From Frankia sp. RB7 (GTDB lineage Bacteria > Pseudomonadota > Alphaproteobacteria > Rhizobiales > Xanthobacteraceae): a stretch of DNA of 64,000 nucleotides. The stretch covers positions 1 through 64,000 of the forward strand of contig JAUEPE010000020.1 in NCBI GenBank assembly GCA_030403585.1. The letters are read 5' to 3'. Every line of letters begins with the position of its first letter. Within the stretch, counting starts at the first letter, position 1. This document shows, one piece after another, positions 44,651-53,482 of this stretch. A program made the position numbers and the translations under genes. Below the pieces are notes generated by a model that saw only the letters and a program-made list of their open reading frames with translations, was not told where the DNA came from and searched no databases.

Positions 44651-45022
44651 ATGTCAATAACCGATGGCGAAGCCAGGATGAGAGACTGGACCGACAAAGC
44701 CACCGCAGAACGCCTCGAGAAGGATGTAGCAGCCGTGAAAAACGATATCGCCGCCCTCACCGACCAGATCACCGACGCGCTCAACACGTTCGCCAACGCC
44801 ACGGGCAAGCAGGCCCGGCGTGGCTACAAGCAGGCGCGCGACAACGTGGATTCGACGCTCGACGACTTCTCCGAGCGCGGCAGCGCGATGATGGGCGCGG
44901 CCCAGGACGCCTATGGCTCGATCGAGGAGACGCTGGAAGACGCGATTACGCAGCGGCCGCTCGCGACCGTGGGTATCGCGCTCGGCATCGGCTTGCTGAT
45001 CGGTATCGCCTGGCGCCGCTGA
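44651..45022 (+). CDS. DUF883/ElaB-YqjD-like C-terminally membrane-anchored protein
   Basis: 123 residues; ATG 44651 has GGAG 6 bases upstream. A long amphipathic helical region (about 15-90, Ala/Lys/Asp-rich) is followed by RPLATVGIALGIGLLIGIAWRR, the typical single C-terminal anchor of DUF883. E. coli YqjD and ElaB bind ribosomes in stationary phase. The EcfG promoter upstream supports a comparable stress role here. It is probably co-transcribed with the next gene (90 bp apart). Confidence 0.88.
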   Translation: MSITDGEARMRDWTDKATAERLEKDVAAVKNDIAALTDQITDALNTFANATGKQARRGYKQARDNVDSTLDDFSERGSAMMGAAQDAYGSIEETLEDAITQRPLATVGIALGIGLLIGIAWRR

Positions 45023-45112
45023 GGCCCGCGATGGGACTTGAGGTGACGACGGCTTCCGCCGCCGCCACCTGCACGTGACGAATTGGCTTGTGGGGACCCG
45101 AGGAGCAAGACC

Positions 45113-45565
45113 GTGTTTCAGCGCATCATCGACGGCATCAGCGCATCGACGGGTGCGACCATGCGGCTAACCTCGCTGGCGGCGGGTGCGGCGTTCGCGC
45201 TGTTCATCACCACATGCTTCCTCTGCGCGGCGGCCTTCATCTCCGTCCTCGAAAAGTACGGCCCCGTGCAGGCCTGCCTTGCGGGCGCCGGCATCTTCTT
45301 CCTGCTGACGCTTGCCGCCGCAGGAAGCTATTGGGGCTACAAGCGGGAGATGCGGACACGCGCCCGCATCGCCGCCGAGCGCGCCGCAAAGGCGGGCCCG
45401 AGCATGCTCGCCGATCCCATGCTGATCGCGACGGGCCTGCAGATCGTCCGCGCCATCGGCGTGAAGCGGCTGTTGCCGATCCTGGCCATCGGCGGCGTTG
45501 CGCTCGGAATCATGGCAAGCCGCGCCGGCGCTGCGGATGAGACTTCACCCGAGCCGGCCGAGTAA
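45113..45565 (+). CDS. Small membrane protein, YqjE/phage-holin-like (DUF1469-like)
   Basis: About 150 residues from GTG 45113, which follows GAGGAGC by about 7 bases; an in-frame TTG at 45083 is less likely. It has two long membrane helices (about 25-48 and 55-78), a Lys/Arg/Ala-rich cytoplasmic stretch, and a shorter hydrophobic helix near residue 125. The arrangement after a DUF883 gene mirrors yqjD-yqjE. Function is unknown; it is probably part of the stress-induced operon. Confidence 0.7.
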   Translation: MFQRIIDGISASTGATMRLTSLAAGAAFALFITTCFLCAAAFISVLEKYGPVQACLAGAGIFFLLTLAAAGSYWGYKREMRTRARIAAERAAKAGPSMLADPMLIATGLQIVRAIGVKRLLPILAIGGVALGIMASRAGAADETSPEPAE

Positions 45566-45568
45566 GAG

Positions 45569-45754
45569 TCACATCACCCGGCTGCGGGCGATGCAAATTG
45601 CGGCCGCCACGAGCGGAGCGGACAGGGCAATCCACGACAGCGGCAGCCAGAGGCCGGTCTGGCCAAGCAGCGCCGAAAACAGTCCGAAGACGCTCAAGAT
45701 TGCAAACAACGATGGCCAGAGCCAGATGCGGGCCATCGAATGGCGGCCGGTCAT
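45569..45754 (-). CDS. Small membrane protein coupled to the PepSY gene
   Basis: 61 residues with two hydrophobic helices (about 8-29 and 33-54) and an Arg-Ser-Arg end. Its ATG at 45754 overlaps the stop of the PepSY gene by 4 bp (ATGA), so it is translationally coupled. The frame is open further upstream, but that part is antisense-like shadow within the PepSY gene. Such tiny membrane proteins often close siderophore-receptor operons; its role, perhaps with the PepSY protein, is unknown. Confidence 0.65.
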   Translation of the reverse strand: MTGRHSMARIWLWPSLFAILSVFGLFSALLGQTGLWLPLSWIALSAPLVAAAICIARSRVM

Positions 45755-46971
45755 TCCGCGGCCCCCGGCGATGTCAGCGGCAGTGCCGTGGCAGATCGAG
45801 CCTTCGTGGCCCACGACCGCACAAACCAGAGATAAAGGCCGCTGCCGAGCACGAAGATCGTGACGAGATCGAGCAGCACCCAGATGATCTTCAGCGGCAT
45901 GCCGCCGTAATCGCCGAAATGCAGCGGACGTGACAGCTCCAGCGCGCGCAGATACCAGGGCATCGTGACCGCCGACACCAGCGCGCCGGTTCGCGCATCG
46001 ACCAGCACCGGACTGAACAGGCGCGAGGTCAAAGGCTCCTTGCCTTTGGTCCAAACCACATAGTGAAAGGGCGAGCCGAACGGCGAGCCCGGATAGACCA
46101 CGCTGCTCGTGATCATATCGGGGAATGCCGCCTTAACCCTGTCATAGGCAACCTGCGGCGAGGACAATTCGGAGATCTGCGGCACCGGCTTGCCCTGCAT
46201 CGGAGCCAGCATCGCGCGAACGTCCGTCTGCTGCCACAGTGCGAACAGCGGCGTCGACAGCTCGTTGATCACGCCGGTGACGCCGACCACGAGGGCCCAG
46301 CCGAGCGTAACGACGCCGAGCAGATTGTGCAGATCGAGCCATTTCAGGCGCCGCGACCGGCCTGCGCGCACGGTGCCAAAGTCGAGCTTGCGCGTGAAAG
46401 GACCGTAGATTGCGATTCCCGAGACGATGGCGGCGACGAACAGCAGCGCCATCGCACCGAGGAACAGCTCGCCGGTCAGCCCCATAAAGAGGTCGCGGTG
46501 CAGCGACAGCATCCATTGCAAGAAAGTCAGCCCATCGGCGCCGAACGGCTTTGTCTGCTTTAGCACGTCACCGGTGTGAGCGTCGAAACTGATCGAGAAA
46601 AGCGACCTGCGATCGGCTTTGAACGCCTCCAGGGAGCTCGCCATAAACACCATGATCTTGGGTTCGTCGTCGTCGACGAATACGGTGATGATGGCCTCGC
46701 CTGGATACATCTTCCGGCTGGCGTCGACGACCCGGTCGAGGCTGATATTGGGCGTGCCGTCGGCCACCTTGGCATAGGGCAAGCCGCCATTGAGCAGGTC
46801 GTTGAGCTCTTCACGCAGCACCAGCGGCAGGCCGGTCAGGCAGATCAACAGCAGGAACAACGTGCAGATCAGGCTCGACCATTTATGCACGAAGAGCCAG
46901 CGCCGCAGCGCGGGCTTGCGCTCATACACACGCTCGTCGAAGCCGGACTGCACGCTCATTTTCGTCACCAT
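45751..46971 (-). CDS. PepSY-associated TM-helix protein (FegB-like)
   Basis: 406 residues with four membrane helices: near 30-52, about 170-195, about 220-245 and about 355-380. PepSY segments lie between, including LSLHRDLFMGLTGELFLG and DLHNLLGVVTLGWALVVGVTGV. Proteins of this type accompany TonB siderophore receptors and may reduce or release iron from the siderophore in the periplasm. It overlaps the receptor stop by 7 bp. The arrangement resembles the fegAB ferrichrome operon of Bradyrhizobium japonicum. Confidence 0.85.
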   Translation of the reverse strand: MVTKMSVQSGFDERVYERKPALRRWLFVHKWSSLICTLFLLLICLTGLPLVLREELNDLLNGGLPYAKVADGTPNISLDRVVDASRKMYPGEAIITVFVDDDEPKIMVFMASSLEAFKADRRSLFSISFDAHTGDVLKQTKPFGADGLTFLQWMLSLHRDLFMGLTGELFLGAMALLFVAAIVSGIAIYGPFTRKLDFGTVRAGRSRRLKWLDLHNLLGVVTLGWALVVGVTGVINELSTPLFALWQQTDVRAMLAPMQGKPVPQISELSSPQVAYDRVKAAFPDMITSSVVYPGSPFGSPFHYVVWTKGKEPLTSRLFSPVLVDARTGALVSAVTMPWYLRALELSRPLHFGDYGGMPLKIIWVLLDLVTIFVLGSGLYLWFVRSWATKARSATALPLTSPGAAE

Positions 46972-49271
46972 TTATAGCGCAACGTCGCAATCACATTGCG
47001 GCGCAGGCCGTAATAGCAGCCGATGTCCTGGCAATAGGTCACATAGGTCTTGTCGAAAAGGTTGGTGGCGTTGACCTGGGCCGAATAGCCCTTGAACATC
47101 GGCCCCAGGGCCGAGAACTCGTAGTGAATTGCAGCATCGAACAGCGTGACTGCCGGGACATAAAACGTGTTCACCGTGTTGCCCGGCAGTTCGCCGATAT
47201 AGCGGACGCCGCCAGAGAGGCCGAAACCATCGAGCTTCCCGCCGCGGAAGGTATAATCCACCCAGGCCGCGCCGGAATTCATCGGGAAGCCGACCGGGTG
47301 CTTGCCGAGTTGCGTGGCGGTGTTGGTCTTGGTCACGACGTTATCGAGATAGGTGTATGAGGCCAGCACCGTCAGCTCGCGACTGATCTCAGTCTTGGCC
47401 TCGAACTCGACACCGCGGGAGCGGATCTCGCCAGTCTGAACGCGCGCAGTCGGACCATGCGAGGAATCTGGATCTGGTGTCAGCACATTCTGCTGCATTA
47501 GGTTGAATGCCGCAATTGTATAGAGTGATTTGTCATGAGGCTGGTATTTTATACCAGCCTCCTCCTGCTTGCCAGTCGTCGGCGCGAATGGCCGGCTGAA
47601 GAAATCAGTGCCGACGGTCGGCTGGAACGACTCCGTATACTGGATGTACGGTGCAACGCCGCTATCGAATTTGTAGAGCAGTGCACCTCGCTTGGTGACG
47701 GCGGTATCGGATTTCGGCGCGATCGTTGTGATACCCGTGGAGAGGGTTAAGCTCTCCGTGCGAGACTGCGCAAGGTCATGCCGAATGCCGAGCAGCGCCA
47801 CCCAATGGTCGAGCTTGATCTGATCCTGCAGATATTCGCCGATCTGCTCGATGCGCTGGCGGTTGTTGGTGGTAAACGGCACCGGTCCGAACGAGGTGCC
47901 ATAGACGGGGTCGAGCGCGTTGATCGCGGGTACCACGGCCAGACTGCCGTTGAGGGTCTTGTCGAGGCCGTTCCGGTAGTCGATGCCGGCGAGAACAGTA
48001 TGCTGGAACGGGCCGGCATTGAACTTGGCCTCGGCCTGATTGTCGACGGAGATCGACCGGATGGTCTCTTGTGTGGTGAATGCGCCGCGTGCCAGCGTAG
48101 TGGGATTGGTCTGGCTGCCATTGGGAGACACCACAGCAAAATCGGTGCTGAGGTCCATGTAGCGCAGGTTCTGCCGGACGATGACGTTGTTGTTGAAACT
48201 ATGCTCCAGCAGATAGCCCGCGGAACCGAATGTTCGATCAGTCTTGTCGAAATTCGGCTCGCCGGAATAGAAGCTCGTCGGGATGTAGCGGCCTTGATAG
48301 GGAGTAATAGTACCAATGCCAAGCGGCGGGAGCTGATTGTAGAAACCTGCCTTGGGATCTCGCTGGTAGGTGCCGAGCACCGTCAGCGTAGTGCTGTTGT
48401 CAGGCCGCCAGGTCAGCGACGGTGCGATCGAAACGCGCTCGTAACCCGTATGGTCAACCTGGCTGCCGACGTCGTAGCCCGATGCGGTGAATCGATAGAG
48501 AAATTCTTTGTTCTTGTCGATTGGTCCGGAGAGGTCGACGCCAGCCTGCGCGCGGCCGTAGCTGCCGGTCGAGACGAACATCTCGTGATAGGGGTCGAGC
48601 GTCGGGCGCTTGCTGACCAGGTCGACGATGCCGCCGGGCGAGGCCTGGCCGTACAGAATGGAGGCCGGGCCGTGCATCACCTCGACGCGCTCAAGATTGA
48701 AGGGCTCGATGATGGGATAGGCGAAAATGCCGAAGTTCAAAAGCCGCAACGAATCCAGATACTGATCGGCCAAGAAGCCACGGACGTACACGGCATCGGT
48801 GCGCGCATCTGCGCCGGCGACTTCGCCGCGCGTCCCCGATGTATAGCGTATTGCCTGTGCGATGCTTTGCGCACCCTGCGCCTTGATCTGGTCCTGTGTC
48901 ACGACGGAGATCGCAGCCGGCGTCTCGATCAGCGGCGAGTCAGTCTTGGTGCCGGTGCTGCTGCGGGTCGCGACCACCCCGTCGACATGACCAAACGCCG
49001 ATTCCTTCTGGCCCGTCCCGGCGCCGGTCGCGACAGCAGCTGCGGCGCCCACCGGCGCATGCGCGCGTGCGATCGCTCGTGAGCGCGCCGCGCTACGGCT
49101 GCGTGATGGCGAGGTCCGGGCATGCCTGGGAGCTTCGCTGCCCTGGACGACGATCGGGCTCAACTGGATAGGACTCCCCGGCGGGGCCGTCGCTGTCTGC
49201 GCTGTGGCCTCTCCCGCAGCCAGGATCAAAATAACCGAGCAGGCAGCGCCCAAGAGCCGCCGGCGTCCCAT
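46965..49271 (-). CDS. TonB-dependent siderophore receptor (FhuA/FegA-like)
   Basis: About 768 residues from the ATG at 49271; a TTG at 49307 is in frame. A signal peptide ends near Ala-Thr-Ala-Gln. An unusual Arg/Ser/Ala-rich stretch of about 45 residues precedes the plug. The plug (about 100-250) has ETPAAISVVTQDQI, AIRYTSGTRGE and YGQASPGGIVDLVSKRP. The beta-barrel ends in the aromatic VIATLRYKW, as outer-membrane barrels should. It imports ferric hydroxamate-type siderophores. The ferrichrome assignment is by analogy to FegA. Confidence 0.88.
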   Translation of the reverse strand: MGRRRLLGAACSVILILAAGEATAQTATAPPGSPIQLSPIVVQGSEAPRHARTSPSRSRSAARSRAIARAHAPVGAAAAVATGAGTGQKESAFGHVDGVVATRSSTGTKTDSPLIETPAAISVVTQDQIKAQGAQSIAQAIRYTSGTRGEVAGADARTDAVYVRGFLADQYLDSLRLLNFGIFAYPIIEPFNLERVEVMHGPASILYGQASPGGIVDLVSKRPTLDPYHEMFVSTGSYGRAQAGVDLSGPIDKNKEFLYRFTASGYDVGSQVDHTGYERVSIAPSLTWRPDNSTTLTVLGTYQRDPKAGFYNQLPPLGIGTITPYQGRYIPTSFYSGEPNFDKTDRTFGSAGYLLEHSFNNNVIVRQNLRYMDLSTDFAVVSPNGSQTNPTTLARGAFTTQETIRSISVDNQAEAKFNAGPFQHTVLAGIDYRNGLDKTLNGSLAVVPAINALDPVYGTSFGPVPFTTNNRQRIEQIGEYLQDQIKLDHWVALLGIRHDLAQSRTESLTLSTGITTIAPKSDTAVTKRGALLYKFDSGVAPYIQYTESFQPTVGTDFFSRPFAPTTGKQEEAGIKYQPHDKSLYTIAAFNLMQQNVLTPDPDSSHGPTARVQTGEIRSRGVEFEAKTEISRELTVLASYTYLDNVVTKTNTATQLGKHPVGFPMNSGAAWVDYTFRGGKLDGFGLSGGVRYIGELPGNTVNTFYVPAVTLFDAAIHYEFSALGPMFKGYSAQVNATNLFDKTYVTYCQDIGCYYGLRRNVIATLRYKW

Positions 49272-49306
49272 TTCCAATTCACCCACCGCAACTTCCCCAA
49301 CTTCCA

Positions 49307-49330
49307 ACGGCTGCAGATCGGTGCAGCCGT
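49307..49330. repeat. 9-bp perfect inverted repeat in the receptor leader
   Basis: ACGGCTGCA (49307-49315) pairs with TGCAGCCGT (49322-49330) over 6 bases. It would form a hairpin in the 5' leader about 36 bases ahead of the receptor ATG. No T-run follows. Confidence 0.55.
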
Positions 49331-49371
49331 CAACGGACTAGCGCAGTGGTTCAATGTTGCGTGATAGAAGC

Positions 49372-49386
49372 CCTCCAGACTGGAGG
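49372..49386. promoter_or_regulatory. Candidate operator palindrome in the receptor promoter region
   Basis: A perfect 15-bp palindrome CCTCCAG-A-CTGGAGG. On the minus strand it starts right after a TTGAAA hexamer that could serve as -35, so a bound protein could block or help polymerase. It does not match the Irr (ICE) or Fur box patterns I know; a TTCTAGA half-site at 49395-49401 is Irr-like but weak. Confidence 0.35.
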
Positions 49387-49401
49387 TTTTCAATTTCTAG
49401 A

Positions 49402-49613
49402 CTCCGGAGACCATGCAATTGCAAGCAGGGGATTGCGGTAGAGGGGGCCCCGCTGCCTCAGAACCAGCTTGCTGCCCAAACGATCGGCAGACGGGCAGCA
49501 AGCGGCCACCAATTCCGCGATTCTCCGGAGACCCGCTGTATTCGCCCCTCCTTCACGCAAACGCTACTCGGACAGGCAGGGGGTTGCCGCTAAAAGCATC
49601 GCCCTGATTCCAA
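49402..49613. other. Remainder of the intergenic region between the TonB receptor and opgC
   Basis: This is the remainder of the 342-bp gap between the receptor and opgC. I see no ORF with coding character, no clear terminator and no EcfG promoter. The opgC start has no obvious Shine-Dalgarno sequence. Confidence 0.4.
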
Positions 49614-50771
49614 ATGAAATCATTAGCAATGAAACCGTCCGTCAAGGCGAACCTCGCCGCATTCGACCACGACGCAAGGCTGTATTTGACGCTCGGCATT
49701 GCGACCTGGTCGGTCTTCGTCGATCACATCCCGAACAATGTCGTTAACCTGCTGACGCTGCGCAACTTCGGCTTCAGCGGCGCTGCCGACCTGTTCGTAT
49801 TCGTAGTGGGCTATGGCGTCGCCATCATCTACGGCAGGATGGCGCTGGAGCGCGGCTATGTCGTCGCCGCGACGCGCATCTTCGGCCGCGTCTGGCGGCT
49901 CTATGCCGCCTATGTCGTGCTGTTCGTGATCTACATCGACACCATCGCCTATGTCGCCTCGCAATCGATGGCACCGGAGATCATCAGCGACTACAACATC
50001 TCAGGCATTCTCGAGCATCCGCTGCGCATCCTGGTCCGCGGCCTCGTGCTGCAGGAAGAGCCGCTGAACCTCGACCTGCTGCAATTGACGATCCCGCTGA
50101 TGGCCTTCTTCCCATTTGCCTTGTGGGGGCTGTTGCGGCGGCCGAACGTGACGCTGGCGCTCTCCGTCGGGGTCTATGTCGCGGCACGCTGGTTCGAGTG
50201 GGGTTTCCGGACCTATCCGGACCAGGAATGGACGTTCAATCCGTTCTGCTGGCAGATGCTGATGGTGCTGGGCGGCTGGTTCGCCGTCACCGGCGCGTCG
50301 GGCCGCGCCTTGCGCAACCTGCCCTGGCTCCGCGTGCTGGCCGGCGCCTATCTGGTGTCGGCCATGGCCATCACCCTGATGCGCCATTCGCCGACATTGT
50401 CCGCTTATTTGCCGGATGTCGTGCTCAACGGTATCTCGCCGGCGGACAAGGAAAACCTCGCGCCCTATCGCGTGATCCATTTCCTTGCGCTCGCTTTCAT
50501 CGCGACCCACCTCATCCCGCCCGACCATCCGGGGCTGCAATGGAAGCCGCTCCAGATGGTGATCAAAAGCGGCGAGGAATGGCTCGCCGTGTTCTGCGTC
50601 GGCGTATTCCTGTCCTTCGCCGGTCATCTCATCCTGATCACCGGCGCCAATCTGGTCGTGATGCAGATCGGGGTAAGCCTTGCCGGTTTCGCGGCGATGA
50701 CGGCGGTGGCCTATTATATCTCCTGGTCGAAGCGTCAGGACGAGCCGGCGGCCGTACGGCAGCGCGCCTAG
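49614..50771 (+). CDS. opgC: OpgC family membrane acyltransferase (glucan modification)
   Basis: 385 residues with about ten membrane helices. FDHDARLYLTLGIATWSVFVDHIPNN near the N-terminus and GFSGAADLFVFVVGYGVA match the OpgC family (PF10129) seen in Rhizobiales and Rhodobacter. OpgC adds succinyl groups to osmoregulated periplasmic glucans. No glucan synthase gene is nearby. ATG 49614 is used; ATG 49629 in the same frame is an alternative. Confidence 0.85.
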   Translation: MKSLAMKPSVKANLAAFDHDARLYLTLGIATWSVFVDHIPNNVVNLLTLRNFGFSGAADLFVFVVGYGVAIIYGRMALERGYVVAATRIFGRVWRLYAAYVVLFVIYIDTIAYVASQSMAPEIISDYNISGILEHPLRILVRGLVLQEEPLNLDLLQLTIPLMAFFPFALWGLLRRPNVTLALSVGVYVAARWFEWGFRTYPDQEWTFNPFCWQMLMVLGGWFAVTGASGRALRNLPWLRVLAGAYLVSAMAITLMRHSPTLSAYLPDVVLNGISPADKENLAPYRVIHFLALAFIATHLIPPDHPGLQWKPLQMVIKSGEEWLAVFCVGVFLSFAGHLILITGANLVVMQIGVSLAGFAAMTAVAYYISWSKRQDEPAAVRQRA

Positions 50772-50898
50772 GTCCAAGGCTCTCCCAAGGCCTTCCAAAG
50801 GCTCTCGCGCGATTTCGCTAGGCCGGAGACCTCGGCTACGCTATGCGGGACGAGGCGGCGGCCGATAGGAATGGCGGCCTCTGCGCGAGGAGACCGGC

Positions 50899-51513
50899 TT
50901 GGTCATGGCGAAGGGCACAAGCGATGCGACCGAGAGCGCGCCCCGGCGCGGCCGGCCGCGCTCGATCGAGACCACCAACGCCATCCTCGAAAGCGCCTAT
51001 GCGCTGATGGCGACGACCGGCCTCGCCGCAACCACCATCGATGCCATCGCGCGCCACTCCAACGTCTCCAAGATGACGATCTACAAATGGTGGCCGTCGC
51101 GGGAAGCGCTGCTGATCGACGCCTTTCTCCATCACGCTGCGCAAATGCTTCCATTGCCGCCGGTGAGTGCGGGCACGCCCGCGGCACGCGCACGCCGCCA
51201 CGCCGCCGCCTATGCCGAAGCCTTGCAGGGCGAGTTCGGCAAGGTGCAGCTTGCGGTCATCTCCGAATGCATCTCCAGGACCGGCTCAGCGGAGCTGTTC
51301 TATGCCCGCTACCTCCAGTTTCGCCGCGACGCGCTGGTGGAGATGATCGCCACCGGCCAGCGTGACGGCAGCATTTTGGTCGAGGCTCCGGCGGAGGATC
51401 TCTATGACGCGATCTATGGCAGCCTGTTCTATCGTTACGTCTTCGGCATCGCGCCGATCACACCCGCCTATGCGCGCAACCTGGTCGACCTGGTGTTGCG
51501 GCCGAAGAGCTAA
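50899..51513 (+). CDS. TetR family transcriptional regulator
   Basis: 204 residues. TTG 50899 lies 6 bases after AGGAG; ATG 50905 is possible. After a basic RRGRPRS segment, the TetR DNA-binding domain spans about 24-70 (AILESAYALMATTGLAATTI, then HSNVSKMTIYKWW). The C-terminal ligand domain is of the TetR_C_33-like type with a FYARYLQFRRDAL helix. It follows opgC by about 125 bp and converges on the sensor kinase gene with 4 bp overlap. The target and ligand are unknown; opgC is a possible target. Confidence 0.88.
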   Translation: MVMAKGTSDATESAPRRGRPRSIETTNAILESAYALMATTGLAATTIDAIARHSNVSKMTIYKWWPSREALLIDAFLHHAAQMLPLPPVSAGTPAARARRHAAAYAEALQGEFGKVQLAVISECISRTGSAELFYARYLQFRRDALVEMIATGQRDGSILVEAPAEDLYDAIYGSLFYRYVFGIAPITPAYARNLVDLVLRPKS

Positions 51514-53201
51514 CGCACCGGCTTCACCGGCTGCGACAGCTTTTCGGTGCGATCGCGCTCGGTCATATCCACGACCGTCTCCATCGGCGCGGTCAATTCA
51601 TAGACATAGGAGACATCCGTGAAGTAGCGCTTGGCGGTGCCGCCGAGCGCCTCGGGCGCGACGCGGTCGAGCAGGATCAGGCCGAAATCCGAATCCGGCC
51701 GGCGCGTCGCCTCGCTGGTGTTGAACTCCTCCCAGCGGAAATGAAACACCGCCTCGGGCTCCTCGCCGGTCACCGTCCAGTTTGCGGTGATGTGCGGATG
51801 CTTGCCGACCAGCGACAGGCCTTCGTCCGAGTGCGAGGCAAGCTCGAAGAACAGCAGTGACAGGCTCTGGGCGGCACGCGCGCTGACGGCGATATCCGGG
51901 CCGCTGACGGCGATGCGATCGGCATGCGGAATCGCGCGCGCTTCGAACAGACCCTTCAGCTTGACGCCCTGCCACTGGCTCTCGCTGAGCAGCGAGACCA
52001 CGTTGGACATGGCGTGGATGCGGCCGATCAGGAGCTCGCGCGCGACATCGATGTCCGCGCCATGGCGCAACGTGCGCGTCACGATCGACTGAATCACCGC
52101 GAGGATGTTCTTGACCCGATGGTTGAGCTCGTCGATCACCGCCGTCAGCCGCCGCTCGAAGCCGATCCGCACCTGGATTTCGCGGCTGAGCCTTAGGTTA
52201 TTGTAGGCGACGTAACCGAACAGGCCGCAGACCATCGCGGTGATGGCGAAGCCGATCGCCGCGACGATGATTGCGGTCTGCTCGGCGCGCCGTGCCGAAT
52301 TGGTCTTGGCGTAGTAGCCGAGCTGCCAGTCGCGACCGCCGAAGCTGATGGTGCGCGTCGCCGACGGGGCCGGCCCGTCCGGCGTCGTCATGCGGGTAGA
52401 GACGACGCCCTGGTCGTTGGCAACGAGCTCGCTGCCTTCCTTGCGCGGGTCCTTGAGCGCGACCGAGAACAACGACAGATCGTCATTGGTCAGCATCAGC
52501 GAGGCCAGCTCGTAGGAAAATGTGATGAAGCCGACCGGCTCAGTGGCGCCCTCGGGAATGACGGGGGCGGCTACAATGACCCCGATCGGCCCGTTGCCGC
52601 GCAAGAGCGGTACGGGGTCGGAGGCAACCGACCGCTTCTCGACCCTGGCACGCGTCAGCATGGCGCTGCGAACCGGGTCGTTATCGTAGCTGCGGCCCGG
52701 CAGCGCTTTGGTCTCGTCGCTGCGCGGCTCGAGGTCCATCAGCACGTCGATCGGCTGGGTCAGGCTTGCCGGGTCGATCGGCTTGTCGTTGTAGTCGCGG
52801 ATCTGTGGTTTCGGGAAGCCGGCGGCCGCAATCGCAGTCTGCGCCGCGGCGAGCTCGCTCGGCTGCAGCCGGGCGACCCAGCCGGCCACCACGAAATCGG
52901 TCTTGAAGGCGTAGATCGCCGAACGCAGCGGCTCCAGCATATTGGGCTTCAGCACCGACGGCGCACGAAACAGGCCTGAGGCGACGCGCGCCAGCAGCTC
53001 ACGCTCGGTCGACCTGTCCTGGACGAGGCTCGCATGAACGTCGATCGCGCGGGCCAGCGCAATCCGGTCCAGCGCCAACTCCTGGTCGTGGACGCGATAG
53101 GCCGCAAGCCCGGAGAGCAAGGCTCCGAGCAGCGCGATGAAGCCGATGATGAAACCCAGCCGGACCACGCGACTACTCAGGCGAAGGCAGGAGGTCGGCA
53201 A
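51510..53201 (-). CDS. CHASE-domain HWE-type sensor kinase with degenerate ATP-binding motif
   Basis: 563 residues from TTG 53201; GTG 53168 is an alternative. TM1 is at about 13-35, a periplasmic CHASE domain spans about 75-270, and TM2 is at about 307-333. A dimerisation region follows with phospho-acceptor His361 in DELNHRVKNILAVIQS and Trp410/Glu420 typical of HWE kinases. The N-box reads FFELASHSDEGLSL (452-465), lacking the invariant Asn. No clear glycine-rich G-boxes follow. It may not bind ATP and could act as a phosphatase, a phosphotransfer protein or a partner of another kinase. Confidence 0.8.
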   Translation of the reverse strand: MPTSCLRLSSRVVRLGFIIGFIALLGALLSGLAAYRVHDQELALDRIALARAIDVHASLVQDRSTERELLARVASGLFRAPSVLKPNMLEPLRSAIYAFKTDFVVAGWVARLQPSELAAAQTAIAAAGFPKPQIRDYNDKPIDPASLTQPIDVLMDLEPRSDETKALPGRSYDNDPVRSAMLTRARVEKRSVASDPVPLLRGNGPIGVIVAAPVIPEGATEPVGFITFSYELASLMLTNDDLSLFSVALKDPRKEGSELVANDQGVVSTRMTTPDGPAPSATRTISFGGRDWQLGYYAKTNSARRAEQTAIIVAAIGFAITAMVCGLFGYVAYNNLRLSREIQVRIGFERRLTAVIDELNHRVKNILAVIQSIVTRTLRHGADIDVARELLIGRIHAMSNVVSLLSESQWQGVKLKGLFEARAIPHADRIAVSGPDIAVSARAAQSLSLLFFELASHSDEGLSLVGKHPHITANWTVTGEEPEAVFHFRWEEFNTSEATRRPDSDFGLILLDRVAPEALGGTAKRYFTDVSYVYELTAPMETVVDMTERDRTEKLSQPVKPVR

Positions 53202-53482
53202 TAAACACGGAGCATATCAACGCCGCTCGAACGGCCATGTGCCGAAACAGGGTGGAGCCCAGTGGCAGAGATAATGACGGAGGAGGCATCTGTACGCAAC
53301 TTCGGTCGCCGAAAAAGCTTAATCCGCCCGGCCGATCGTCTGGCCAACAACGGCTCTACTCCGGGCACCGGAGGTAGATAATCGCCGTGTCCGAAATTTG
53401 TTCCGCTGATGCGGCTTTGCCTCAGATGTTAACGGCGGAAAACGCCTGCGCCATGTCGCCGCGGCCCGTCAGCCCGCCCGCT

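Noticed and set aside
53380..53404. EcfG-like site upstream of the HWE kinase on the minus strand (GGAAC-N16-GATT)
   Set aside because: The conserved G of the -10 CGTT is missing and the site is about 180 bases from the start codon.
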